Below are positions 1 through 8,760 of a DNA stretch of 60,618 nt, one piece after another; position 1 is the stretch's first letter, and every line of letters starts with the position of its first letter. The stretch is from an uncultured Polaribacter sp. Lineage in GTDB: Bacteria > Bacteroidota > Bacteroidia > Flavobacteriales > Flavobacteriaceae. Under the pieces are notes generated by a model, which made no database searches, was not told the DNA's origin, and saw nothing but the letters and a program-made list of their open reading frames with translations. The stretch is taken from assembly GCF_947496195.1 (NCBI RefSeq), contig NZ_CANMBY010000005.1:1-60618 (forward strand). Reading direction: 5' to 3'. The position numbers and the translations under genes are program-made.

Positions 1-116
1 AATATCAACACTTTTAAAATCAATATCTTAAAACCAAAAAAAATATTAACCAAATGAAAAATATAGCTGATTTAGTTATATTTAGATTGTTAAATACAAA
101 TTGAGATAACATTATA

Positions 117-147
117 TTGTATTAAAAATTGTTTTCTAATATCTTTG
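117..147 (+). promoter_or_regulatory. Bacteroidota-type promoter for the thrS operon
   Basis: TTG at 117-119 is followed after 20 bases by TATCTTTG at 140-147. This matches the Bacteroidota primary sigma consensus TTG-N19-21-TAnnTTTG. Transcription would start about 15-20 bases before the thrS ATG at 171. Nothing else is visible in bases 1-170. Confidence 0.6.
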
Positions 148-170
148 CACCCTTAAATAATTTTTATTAA

Positions 171-2114
171 ATGATTGAAATTACTTTACCTGATGGTAGT
201 ATTAAGAAGTTTGAAATAAATAGCACTCCTTTTGATGTAGCTAAAAGCATAAGTGAAGGTTTAGCAAGGAATATTATTTCTGCTAGTTTTAATGGCAAAA
301 CAGTTGAAACAACAACCCCTTTAACTTCAAATGGCTCATTAATACTATATACATTTAATGATGAAGCTGGTAAAAAAGCTTTTTGGCATTCTTCTGCACA
401 TGTTTTGGCTGAAGTTATATTAAGTTTTTATCCTAAAGCTAAATTAACTATAGGACCTGCTATTGATAATGGATTTTATTATGATGTTGATTTAGGAGAA
501 GAAACAATTTCTGAAAAAGATTTTGGTTCTTTAGAAAAAAAGTTTTTAGAAATAGCAAGAGGGAAGCACGAATTTAAAATGCGTGAAGTTTCTAAAGCTG
601 ATGCATTGGCATTATATAAAGAAGAGAACAATCAATATAAAGTTGAGTTGATTGAAAACTTAACAGACGGAGAAATTACTTTTTGCGACCACAGTAACTT
701 TACTGATTTATGTAGAGGAGGACACATACCAAATACAGGCTTTATTAAAGCTGTAAAAATAATGAACGTTGCTGGGGCTTATTGGAGAGGTGATGAAAAA
801 AACAATCAACTAACTCGTGTTTATGGTATTAGCTTTCCAAAACAAAAAATGCTTACAGAGTATTTAGAATTGTTAGAAGAAGCAAAAAAACGTGATCACA
901 GAAAATTAGGTAAAGAATTAGAATTATTTACATTTTCTCAAAAAGTAGGACAAGGTTTACCTTTATGGTTACCTAAAGGTGCTGCTTTAAGAGGACGATT
1001 AGAAAATTTCTTAAAAGAAGCACAAAAGAAGGCTGGTTACGAAATGGTTATGACTCCACATATAGGACAAAAAGAATTATATGTAACATCAGGTCATTAT
1101 GAAAAATATGGAGAAGATAGTTTTCAAGCTATTAAAACACCAAAAATGGATGAAGAGTTTTTATTAAAACCAATGAATTGCCCTCATCATTGTGAAGTGT
1201 ATAACTTTAAACCATATTCTTATAAAGATTTACCTAAACGTTTTGCAGAATTTGGAACAGTTTATAGGTATGAGCAAAGTGGCGAATTACATGGTTTAAC
1301 ACGTGTAAGAGGATTTACACAGGATGATGCTCATATTTTTTGTACACCAGATCAATTAGACCAAGAATTTAAAGAAGTAATAGATTTAGTGCTTTATGTT
1401 TTTGGCTCATTAGGATTTGAAGATTTTACTGCTCAAGTTTCTATCAGAGATATGGAAAACTTAGATAAGTATATAGGTGATGTAGAAACATGGGAAATTG
1501 CAGAAAATGCAATTATTTCTGCTGCAAAAGACAAAGGTTTAGATTTTGTGATTGAAGAAGGCGAAGCAGCTTTTTACGGACCAAAATTAGACTTTATGGT
1601 TAAAGATGCTTTGGGTAGAAGTTGGCAATTAGGAACAATTCAAGTGGATTACAATTTACCTAAACGATTCGATTTAACTTATAAAGGTTCAGATAATGAA
1701 TTACACAGACCTGTAATGATTCATAGAGCACCATTTGGTTCTATGGAAAGATTTATTGCTGTTTTACTAGAACACACAGGTGGTAATTTCCCTTTATGGT
1801 TAACTCCAGAGCAAGTTATTATCCTGCCAATCAGTGAGAAATATCAAAATTATTCAGAAAAAGTTTTAGAATCGCTAGAAAATTCCGAAATTCGCGCCCT
1901 CATAGATGACAGGTCTGAAAAGACAGGAAGAAAGATTAGAGATGCAGAAGTAAGCAAAATACCATATATGGTTATTGTTGGTGAAAAAGAAGAAAATGAA
2001 GCAACTGTCTCTATTAGAAAACATGGAGATGGCGATTTAGGAACTTTTACAATAGAAGAATTTGTAAAAATGATTAAAGACGAAGAAAAGAAAACAATAA
2101 AAAAATTTAAATAA
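171..2114 (+). CDS. thrS: Threonyl-tRNA synthetase
   Basis: This cytoplasmic class II synthetase charges tRNA-Thr. The 647-residue length is normal for a full enzyme. Visible in order are an N-terminal TGS domain (about 1-60), the HxxxH editing/SAD domain (HSSAHVLAE near residue 73 and CRGGHIP near 180), the class II core with the zinc-site segment MNCPHHCEVY, the motif 2 region RYEQSGELHGLTRVRGFTQDDAHIF and motif 3 HRAPFGSMERF, and a C-terminal anticodon-binding domain. It is the first gene of the thrS-infC-rpmI-rplT cluster, an arrangement common in bacteria. A consensus promoter precedes it and the ATG is the only sensible start. Confidence 0.97.
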   Translation: MIEITLPDGSIKKFEINSTPFDVAKSISEGLARNIISASFNGKTVETTTPLTSNGSLILYTFNDEAGKKAFWHSSAHVLAEVILSFYPKAKLTIGPAIDNGFYYDVDLGEETISEKDFGSLEKKFLEIARGKHEFKMREVSKADALALYKEENNQYKVELIENLTDGEITFCDHSNFTDLCRGGHIPNTGFIKAVKIMNVAGAYWRGDEKNNQLTRVYGISFPKQKMLTEYLELLEEAKKRDHRKLGKELELFTFSQKVGQGLPLWLPKGAALRGRLENFLKEAQKKAGYEMVMTPHIGQKELYVTSGHYEKYGEDSFQAIKTPKMDEEFLLKPMNCPHHCEVYNFKPYSYKDLPKRFAEFGTVYRYEQSGELHGLTRVRGFTQDDAHIFCTPDQLDQEFKEVIDLVLYVFGSLGFEDFTAQVSIRDMENLDKYIGDVETWEIAENAIISAAKDKGLDFVIEEGEAAFYGPKLDFMVKDALGRSWQLGTIQVDYNLPKRFDLTYKGSDNELHRPVMIHRAPFGSMERFIAVLLEHTGGNFPLWLTPEQVIILPISEKYQNYSEKVLESLENSEIRALIDDRSEKTGRKIRDAEVSKIPYMVIVGEKEENEATVSIRKHGDGDLGTFTIEEFVKMIKDEEKKTIKKFK

Positions 2115-2171
2115 ATAAAGATTTTTATTATATTTTAGTTTAAAAATAAGTTTAATTAAAATTTAGAAGTT

Positions 2172-2732
2172 ATAGCAATACGTAGAAGTAGGTCAAGAAG
2201 ACCATTAAGAGTAATCAAAGAAGATCAACATAGAATTAATGAAAAAATAAAATATGTTGACGAAGTTCGAGTTGTAGGAGAAAATGTAGAAGTTGGTGTC
2301 TACCCTATAGCACAAGCCAAACAAATGGCAGAAGAACAAGGTTTAGATTTAGTTGAAATATCACCAAAAGCTAAACCACCAGTTTGTAAGATCATCGATT
2401 ATAAGAAATTCTTATATGAACAAAAAAAACGTGAAAAAGCTTTAAAGGCAAAAGCCACTAAAGTTACCATTAAAGAAATACGTTTTGGACCACAAACAGA
2501 TGAGCATGATTACGAATTTAAAAAGAAACATGCTATAAAGTTTTTACAAGATGGAGCTAAATTAAAAGCCTTCGTATTCTTTAAAGGTAGATCTATTATT
2601 TTTAAAGAACAAGGTCAAATTTTATTATTAAAATTAGCTCAAGAGCTTGAAGAATATGGTAAAGTGGAGCAATTACCAAAATTAGAAGGTAAACGTATGA
2701 TTATGTTTATCGCTCCTAAAAAAACAAAATAA
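2172..2732 (+). CDS. infC: Translation initiation factor IF-3, predicted AUA start
   Basis: IF-3 binds the 30S subunit and checks initiator tRNA and start-codon pairing. The conserved N-domain ([20 protein letters not shown], then INEKI) is encoded upstream of the first ATG at 2325, so an ATG start would remove roughly the first 51 residues. The open frame begins after a stop at 2157 and contains no ATG, GTG or TTG before 2325. Flavobacterial IF-3 proteins begin MAIR, which aligns with ATA-GCA-ATA-CGT at 2172 and gives 186 residues. The C-domain ([21 protein letters not shown], then [10 protein letters not shown]) is intact. Rare AUU/AUA-class starts in infC are the known basis of IF-3 autoregulation. 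The exact start codon is inferred. Confidence 0.88.
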   Translation: MAIRRSRSRRPLRVIKEDQHRINEKIKYVDEVRVVGENVEVGVYPIAQAKQMAEEQGLDLVEISPKAKPPVCKIIDYKKFLYEQKKREKALKAKATKVTIKEIRFGPQTDEHDYEFKKKHAIKFLQDGAKLKAFVFFKGRSIIFKEQGQILLLKLAQELEEYGKVEQLPKLEGKRMIMFIAPKKTK

Positions 2733-2790
2733 ATATTCTGCTAAAACCAGAATTTAAAATAATAAGTAAGTAGTTTAAATAGAAGGAGAA

Positions 2791-2988
2791 ATGCCTAAAT
2801 TAAAAACAAAGTCTAGTGCTAAAAAACGATTTAAAGTTACAGGTACTGGAAAATTAAAAAGAAAGCACGCGTTTAAAAGTCACATCTTAACAAAGAAGTC
2901 TAAAAAACGTAAATTAAAGTTAACTCATGACACTTTAGTACATAAAGCAGATGAGGCTAACATTAAGCAACAATTAAACTTAAAATAA
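2791..2988 (+). CDS. rpmI: 50S ribosomal protein L35
   Basis: This small basic ribosomal protein of 65 residues starts [31 protein letters not shown], the L35 signature. It lies between infC and rplT as in most bacteria and is surely cotranscribed with them. A purine-rich AGAAGGAG lies at 2781-2788, only two bases before the ATG. That is an unusually clear but very close Shine-Dalgarno-like run for this phylum, where such motifs are uncommon. Confidence 0.96.
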   Translation: MPKLKTKSSAKKRFKVTGTGKLKRKHAFKSHILTKKSKKRKLKLTHDTLVHKADEANIKQQLNLK

Positions 2989-3085
2989 GTTTAAAAAGGG
3001 AATTAATATTAATAACCATGGAGTTAGGCAAAAAACAAAAAGTATTCTTAAATGAATCGCCTACTACAAAAAAACAATTTGAATT

Positions 3086-3430
3086 ATGCCAAGATCAGTA
3101 AATTCAGTAGCTTCAAGAAATAGAAGAAAAAAAATCTTGAAAGCAGCAAAAGGTTACTTTGGACGTAGAAAAAACGTTTACACAGTAGCAAAAAATGCGG
3201 TTGAAAAAGGTATGTTATATGCATACAGAGACCGTAAAAACAATAAGAGAAACTTCCGTTCTTTATGGATTACGCGTATTAACGCAGCAGCTCGTTTAAA
3301 CGGAATGTCTTACTCACAGTTTATGGGGAAAGTTAAAGCTAACAATATCGAATTAAACAGAAAAGTTTTAGCAGATTTAGCAGTAAACAACCCAGAAGCT
3401 TTTAAGGCAGTTGTAGAGAAAATTAAATAA
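3086..3430 (+). CDS. rplT: 50S ribosomal protein L20
   Basis: L20 binds 23S rRNA early in 50S assembly and in many bacteria represses its own operon. The 114-residue protein has the expected start [30 protein letters not shown] and full length. It is separated from rpmI by 97 bases that hold no gene. That gap could carry an L20-binding leader, but no convincing structure was found. A strong terminator follows at 3452. Confidence 0.97.
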   Translation: MPRSVNSVASRNRRKKILKAAKGYFGRRKNVYTVAKNAVEKGMLYAYRDRKNNKRNFRSLWITRINAAARLNGMSYSQFMGKVKANNIELNRKVLADLAVNNPEAFKAVVEKIK

Positions 3431-3451
3431 ATAACAATACTTACTTATTCT

Positions 3452-3482
3452 AAAACCCAAACAATCTTGTTTGGGTTTTTTT
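3452..3482 (+). terminator. Rho-independent terminator of the thrS-rplT operon
   Basis: AAAACCCAAAC (3452-3462) and GTTTGGGTTTT (3469-3479) form an 11-bp stem with a 6-base loop, and a T-run follows. Confidence 0.85.
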
Positions 3483-3511
3483 ATTACATTTACAAAAATT
3501 TATAACAAAAA

Positions 3512-4102
3512 ATGAAATCCCTTTTTTTTACATTATTTCTTTTATTCATTCAGTATACAAGTTTTTCTCAAGAAAACAATAACGTAGTTATAGAAGACAA
3601 AACATTAGAAGGTCAGTTTGATAAAATTAATAGAATATCTACTTCTTATCAAACTTATAAAGTTATTAGTAAAGATAAATTTCAAGAACTAAAAAATAAC
3701 GTTTTAGATTCTATAAAAGCATCAAACAAAGATCTTAAAGAACAAAAAGTTTTATTAAAAAACGAAAGAGATAATGTTGTTAAATTAAATGCAGAATTAA
3801 ATAAAACTAAAGAAGATTTAAAAAAAGCACAGGAAAAAGAAAATTCAATTTCTCTATTTGGATTTCAAATTAGTAAAGTTACATACAACCTTATACTTTG
3901 GTTAATTATAATTTCATTAGCTTTAGCTTTAGCTTTCTTTGTTTTTAAATTCTCTAAAAGTAATATTCTTACAAAAAAGGCTAAAGAAGATTTAGAAGAT
4001 GTAGAACAAGAATTTGAAGTACACAGAAAAAAATCTCTTGAAAGAGAGCAAAAACTTCGAAGACAATTACAAGATGAAATCAATAAACAAAGAAACTCTT
4101 AA
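3512..4102 (+). CDS. Exported, membrane-anchored coiled-coil protein of unknown function
   Basis: The 196-residue protein has an N-terminal signal peptide (MKSLFFTLFLLFIQYTSFSQ), a charged heptad-rich segment (about 60-118) likely to form a coiled coil, one transmembrane helix (about 127-147, LILWLIIISLALALAFFVF), and a second charged helical tail (about 155-196). Homologues in Flavobacteriia are often labelled tRNA (guanine-N1)-methyltransferase, but no SPOUT/TrmD motif is visible and that label is not supported. It lies downstream of the rplT terminator and upstream of the glycogen cluster without obvious linkage to either. Confidence 0.75.
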   Translation: MKSLFFTLFLLFIQYTSFSQENNNVVIEDKTLEGQFDKINRISTSYQTYKVISKDKFQELKNNVLDSIKASNKDLKEQKVLLKNERDNVVKLNAELNKTKEDLKKAQEKENSISLFGFQISKVTYNLILWLIIISLALALAFFVFKFSKSNILTKKAKEDLEDVEQEFEVHRKKSLEREQKLRRQLQDEINKQRNS

Positions 4103-4244
4103 TTTAGTTTTTCTTTTAAATTATCAAATTATTTATTTAACTTAAAAAAAAGTAAATAATAATCATAGTTCTTCTGTTAAATTACTAAATTATTACTAAA
4201 CTGATAATAATATATTAACAAAAAAAAGCTTCCCTTAAATTTTG

Positions 4245-4252
4245 TAGTTTTG
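4245..4252 (+). promoter_or_regulatory. Possible -7 element for the glgM-glgB operon
   Basis: TAGTTTTG at 4245-4252 matches TAnnTTTG and lies 48 bases before the glgM ATG. No good TTG box sits 19-21 bases upstream, so confidence is modest. Confidence 0.35.
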
Positions 4253-4300
4253 TCCGTATTTTATAAATTATCAATTCATTAAAATACACTAACTAAATTT

Positions 4301-5506
4301 ATGAAAGCCTTATTTTTTACAAGAGAATTTCCTCCTTATGTTTATGGTGGTGCTGGTGTGCATGTAGAATATTTAGCTGAAGAACTTGCTAAATTAATTA
4401 ATGTTGCTGTTAGAAGTTTTGGAGATCAAGATGTAAAAGATGAACATTTAACTGTAAAAGGCTTCCCATATGAAAATTCTATTTTCGATAATTCAGACCC
4501 AAAACTAAAAGCTGTTTTACAAACTTTAAGTACTGGCATTCACATGAATGCAGATCCTATAGATGCAGATGTTGTGCATTGTCATACTTGGTATGCTCAT
4601 TTTGCAGGAATTATGGCAAAATTGTGCTATGGCATTCCTTTAGTTATTACAACGCACTCTTTAGAACCTCTTCGTCCTTGGAAAAGAGAACAACTAGGTA
4701 ATGGTTATGATGCATCTTCTTGGATAGAAAAAACAGCAATTGAAATGGCTGATGCATTAATTGCAGTTTCTGAAGAAACAAAAGAGGATGTTTTAAAATA
4801 TTTTGATGTTGATGAAGATAAAGTTAAAGTAATTTACAATGGTATTAACTTACAACAATACATCAAAACTTCATCAACAGAAACTTTAGATACTTATGGA
4901 GTTGATAAATCTAAACCCTATGTTCTTTTTGTTGGAAGAATTACAAGACAAAAAGGAATTATACATCTAGTTAATGCTATAAAACATATAAGTCCAGATA
5001 CTCAAATTGTTCTTTGTGCAGGAGCTCCAGATACCAAAGAAATAGGTATAGAAATGGAACATGCTGTTAATGAAGTTCAAAAGACAAGAGATAATGTTAT
5101 TTGGATAGATAAAATGGTTACTAAAGAAGAAATTATTCAATTATATTCTCATGCAGATGTTTTCTGTTGCCCATCTATTTACGAACCTTTTGGAATTATA
5201 AATATAGAAGCTATGGCTTGTGATACAGCAGTTGTAGCAAGTGCAGTTGGTGGTATCAAAGAAGTTGTTGTAGATGGTGAAACTGGAATATTAATACCTG
5301 TTGAACAGCAAAAAACAGCTCCTTTCGAACCTGTAAATCCAGATAAATTTGCCAAAGATCTAGCAGATGGAATTAACAAACTTATAGATGATAAAGAGTT
5401 AAGAGAATCTATGGCTAAAAAAGGAAGAAAACGTGTAGAAGAATATTTCGATTGGATATCAATTGCGAAACAAACTGAAGAATTATATAAAACATTAATC
5501 AAGTAA
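4301..5506 (+). CDS. glgM: GT4 alpha-glucan synthase, GlgM-like (maltose-1-phosphate synthase)
   Basis: This 401-residue retaining GT-B glycosyltransferase has the N-terminal glycine motif FPPYVYGGAGVHVEYLAEEL, an ADP-sugar site segment VLFVGRITRQKGI (about residues 207-219), and the C-terminal E-x7-E region SIYEPFGIINIEAMACDTAVVAS. It lacks the KTGGL motif and greater length of classical GT5 GlgA. It resembles the actinobacterial short GlgA/GlgM group, which uses ADP-glucose and glucose-1-phosphate to form alpha-maltose-1-phosphate. Linkage to glgC (2-base gap), glgE and maltokinase supports the GlgM role. It may also elongate glucan directly, and most pipelines would call it glgA. Confidence 0.85.
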   Translation: MKALFFTREFPPYVYGGAGVHVEYLAEELAKLINVAVRSFGDQDVKDEHLTVKGFPYENSIFDNSDPKLKAVLQTLSTGIHMNADPIDADVVHCHTWYAHFAGIMAKLCYGIPLVITTHSLEPLRPWKREQLGNGYDASSWIEKTAIEMADALIAVSEETKEDVLKYFDVDEDKVKVIYNGINLQQYIKTSSTETLDTYGVDKSKPYVLFVGRITRQKGIIHLVNAIKHISPDTQIVLCAGAPDTKEIGIEMEHAVNEVQKTRDNVIWIDKMVTKEEIIQLYSHADVFCCPSIYEPFGIINIEAMACDTAVVASAVGGIKEVVVDGETGILIPVEQQKTAPFEPVNPDKFAKDLADGINKLIDDKELRESMAKKGRKRVEEYFDWISIAKQTEELYKTLIK

Positions 5507-5508
5507 AA

Positions 5509-6774
5509 ATGATAAACGACAAAGTATTAGGAATAATTTTAGGTGGAGGACAAGGCTCAAGACTATACCCATTAACTAAAGATAGATCAAAACCTGCTGT
5601 ACCTATTGCAGGTAAATATAGATTAGTTGATATTCCTATTTCTAATTGTATAAATTCTGATATAAAAAGAATGTATGTGTTAACTCAGTTTAATTCTGCA
5701 TCTTTAAATAAACATATTAAAAACACCTATCATTTTAGTTTTTTTAGTTCAGCTTTTGTAGATGTATTAGCTGCAGAACAAACCATACAAAGTGATAAAT
5801 GGTTTCAAGGAACTGCAGATGCTGTAAGACAAAGTATGCACCATTTTTTACAAAATGATTTTGAATATGCATTAATTCTTTCTGGTGACCAATTATATCA
5901 AATGGATTTTAATGATATGATTAAAAAACACGAAGAAAGTGGTGCAGAAATATCAATTGCAACATATCCTGTAACTGCAAAAGACGCCACTTCATTTGGA
6001 TTATTAAAAACGAATGATGAGAATATAATTACTTCTTTTATAGAAAAACCAGGTGCTGAATTATTACCAAATTGGACTTCTGATGTTGGTAATGATATGA
6101 AAGCTCAAGGTAGAGACTATCTAGCTTCAATGGGTATCTATATTTTTAATAGAGATCTTCTTAAAAAGTTAATGGAGAATCCAGACACCAACGATTTTGG
6201 AAAAGAAATTATACCTCAAGCTATAGAAAAACACAAAACCTTAAGCTATCAATATGAAGGTTATTGGGAAGATATTGGAAATATCGATTCATTTTTCGAA
6301 GCAAACATTGGTTTAACAGACGATGTTCCTCAATTTGATTTATATAATGAAAAAGGTGTGTATACAAGAGCACGTATTTTACCAACTTCAAAAATTTCTG
6401 GTTCTATTTTAAACAGAGCTGTTATTGGTGATGGTTGTATTATTCAAGCAGAAAAAATTGAAAGATCTGTAATTGGTATACGTTCTAGAATTGGTAAAAA
6501 TTCATTAATTTCTAATACTTATATGATGGGTAATGATTTTTATGAAACGTTAGAACAAGTTGCAGAAGAAAAAATAGAAATTATGATGGGTATTGGAGAT
6601 CGATGCTACATTCATAATTGTATTATAGATAAAAATTGTAGAATTGGAGATGATGTAAGAATCAATGGAGGAAAACATATAAAAGATATAGAAACAGATA
6701 CTTACATGGTTAAAGATGGTATTGTTGTAATAAAGAAAGATGCAACTATACCTAAAGGAACTAACATAGGATAA
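5509..6774 (+). CDS. glgC: Glucose-1-phosphate adenylyltransferase (ADP-glucose pyrophosphorylase)
   Basis: The enzyme makes ADP-glucose from ATP and glucose-1-phosphate. The 421-residue protein has the nucleotidyltransferase signature GIILGGGQGSRLYPLTKDRSKPAVPIAGKYRLVDIPISNCINS at the start, DQLYQMD in the middle, the catalytic-site segment IEKPGAE, and a C-terminal left-handed beta-helix of hexapeptide-like repeats (about 290-400). It begins 2 bases after glgM and supplies the ADP-glucose that GlgM consumes. Confidence 0.95.
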   Translation: MINDKVLGIILGGGQGSRLYPLTKDRSKPAVPIAGKYRLVDIPISNCINSDIKRMYVLTQFNSASLNKHIKNTYHFSFFSSAFVDVLAAEQTIQSDKWFQGTADAVRQSMHHFLQNDFEYALILSGDQLYQMDFNDMIKKHEESGAEISIATYPVTAKDATSFGLLKTNDENIITSFIEKPGAELLPNWTSDVGNDMKAQGRDYLASMGIYIFNRDLLKKLMENPDTNDFGKEIIPQAIEKHKTLSYQYEGYWEDIGNIDSFFEANIGLTDDVPQFDLYNEKGVYTRARILPTSKISGSILNRAVIGDGCIIQAEKIERSVIGIRSRIGKNSLISNTYMMGNDFYETLEQVAEEKIEIMMGIGDRCYIHNCIIDKNCRIGDDVRINGGKHIKDIETDTYMVKDGIVVIKKDATIPKGTNIG

Positions 6775-6809
6775 TCAAAATAAAAATTTAAAAAATCAAA
6801 TAAATTTCA

Positions 6810-8750
6810 ATGCTAAACCAAAGTAGAATTGTTATAGAAAATGTTGCTCCACAAATAAATAATGGAACAATTTTTATAAAAAGAGTAGTTGACGAAATTG
6901 TAAATGTTACTGCAGATGTTTTAGTAGATGGACATGATGTTCTACAAGCAGATCTTTTGTATAAACATAAATCTGCTAGAAAATGGGAAACTGTTAGAAT
7001 GCAACCTACTTTTAACGATGAATATACTGCAAGTTTTGTAACAGAAAAACAAGGTTTTTACTCTTATAAAATTGAAGGCTGGGTAGATTATGCTTTAAAT
7101 TGGCAACATGGAATTGAAAGAAAAATTGATGATTATCAACATGTAAATTCTGAATTATTAGAAGGTGCTGAGCTTCTATCTAATATCATAAAGAATATTA
7201 AAGGTGATGATAAAAAATACTTAGATCATCTTATCAATATATTTAAAAATCCAGAAGCATATAATGAAGCAATAAAAGAAGCTGTTTCTCAAAGATTACA
7301 TGATATTTTTGTGGATAATCCAGAAAAATTATTAACGCAAACTTCAAATGAATTTCAAGTTTATGTAGACCGTAAAAAAGCTCGTTTTTCTACATGGTAT
7401 GAGTTTTTTCCAAGGTCAGCATCAGAACAAGAAGGTAAACATGGTACTTTTAACGACTGTTATAGACTGTTACCAAGAATAGCTAAAATGGGATTTGACA
7501 CCTTGTACTTTCCTCCTATTCATCCAATTGGTGAAGTGAACAGAAAAGGTAAAAATAACACCACTGTTGCACAAGAAGGTGATGTTGGTTCTACTTGGGG
7601 AATAGGCTCTAAACATGGTGGTCATAAAGACATTCACCCTGAATTAGGCACTGTAGAAGACTTTAAAAACTTAGTTGCAGAAGCAAAAAATCAAGGTATA
7701 GAAGTTGCCATGGATTATGCTTTACAGGCAGCTCCAGATCATCCTTGGGTAAAAGATCATCCAGATTGGTTTAAATGGAGACCAGATGGAACTGTACAAT
7801 ATGCTGAAAACCCTCCAAAAAAATACCAAGATATATTACCTATTTATTGGGAAAGTAAAGATTATAAAAACCTTTGGAAAGAGTGTTTAGACACACTTTT
7901 TTATTGGATAGAAGAATGTGGTATTCATGTTTTTAGAGTTGATAATCCTCATACAAAACCTTATTATTTCTGGGGATGGATTATTGATGAAGTAAAAAAG
8001 AAACATCCAGATGTTTTATTTTTAGCAGAAGCATTTACAAAGCCAAAAGTTATGCATCAATTGGCAAAACAAGGGTATACTCAAAGTTATACTTATTTTA
8101 CTTGGCGAGTTCACAAACATGAAATTATGGAGTATGTAAATGAGCTTACGCAAACAAATCAACGTGAATTTATGCGACCAAATTTCTGGCCAAACACACC
8201 AGATATTAATCCCTTTCATTTACAAGGCGCTCCAGAAAGTATGTACATATTGCGTTATGCTTTAGCTGCTACATTAAGTTCTAATATTGGAATTTATGGT
8301 CCTGTTTTCGAACAACAAATAGATACACCTATTGCAGGAAAAGAGGAATATTACATGTCAGAAAAGTTTCAACTTTGTCATTATGATTGGTTTAAAGAAA
8401 ATAAAATTACCACGTTAATTTCTAAAATAAATGCAATTAGAAAAGAACATGAATCTTATCAGCAAACTAACAATATCAAATTTTTAGAAACAGGTAATGA
8501 TCAATTAATTGCATTCTACAAATGGAATCAAGACAAAACTAATGAAACACTAACAGTTATAAGTTTAGACGCTTACAACTCACAATCTGGTTCAGTGCAA
8601 GTTCCTTTACATGATTTAGGCATTCATCATGGACATAAAATAGAAGTATTAGATTTGGTGACCAGAAATTCTTACAATTGGTATCATGAGTGGAATTATG
8701 TTGAGTTGCATCCTACTTTACCATTTCATATTTTTAAAATCAATAAATAG
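6810..8750 (+). CDS. glgE: Alpha-1,4-glucan:maltose-1-phosphate maltosyltransferase
   Basis: GlgE is a GH13 (subfamily 3 type) enzyme that transfers maltosyl units from alpha-maltose-1-phosphate onto alpha-1,4-glucans. The 646-residue protein shows the family order: N-terminal beta-sandwich domains (1-190), WYEFFPRSA (196-204), TLYFPPIHPIG with RKGKNN, GSTWGIGS and GGHKDIHPELGT, the nucleophile Asp378 in FRVDNPHTKP and the acid/base Glu407 in FLAEAFT. It sits 35 bases after glgC and 10 bases before the maltokinase gene, in the operon that makes its donor. A conventional alpha-amylase is unlikely given the phosphate-binding context and motif spacing. Confidence 0.94.
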   Translation: MLNQSRIVIENVAPQINNGTIFIKRVVDEIVNVTADVLVDGHDVLQADLLYKHKSARKWETVRMQPTFNDEYTASFVTEKQGFYSYKIEGWVDYALNWQHGIERKIDDYQHVNSELLEGAELLSNIIKNIKGDDKKYLDHLINIFKNPEAYNEAIKEAVSQRLHDIFVDNPEKLLTQTSNEFQVYVDRKKARFSTWYEFFPRSASEQEGKHGTFNDCYRLLPRIAKMGFDTLYFPPIHPIGEVNRKGKNNTTVAQEGDVGSTWGIGSKHGGHKDIHPELGTVEDFKNLVAEAKNQGIEVAMDYALQAAPDHPWVKDHPDWFKWRPDGTVQYAENPPKKYQDILPIYWESKDYKNLWKECLDTLFYWIEECGIHVFRVDNPHTKPYYFWGWIIDEVKKKHPDVLFLAEAFTKPKVMHQLAKQGYTQSYTYFTWRVHKHEIMEYVNELTQTNQREFMRPNFWPNTPDINPFHLQGAPESMYILRYALAATLSSNIGIYGPVFEQQIDTPIAGKEEYYMSEKFQLCHYDWFKENKITTLISKINAIRKEHESYQQTNNIKFLETGNDQLIAFYKWNQDKTNETLTVISLDAYNSQSGSVQVPLHDLGIHHGHKIEVLDLVTRNSYNWYHEWNYVELHPTLPFHIFKINK

Positions 8751-8760
8751 TATTTAAGTA

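Noticed and set aside
2325..2732. infC starting at the ATG at 2325
   Set aside because: It would remove the conserved N-domain start (RINEKI and what precedes it) that is present and in frame upstream. The non-canonical start is more consistent.
3512..4102. tRNA (guanine-N1)-methyltransferase, the label often seen for this family
   Set aside because: The protein is a signal peptide, coiled coil and one transmembrane helix. No methyltransferase motif is present.
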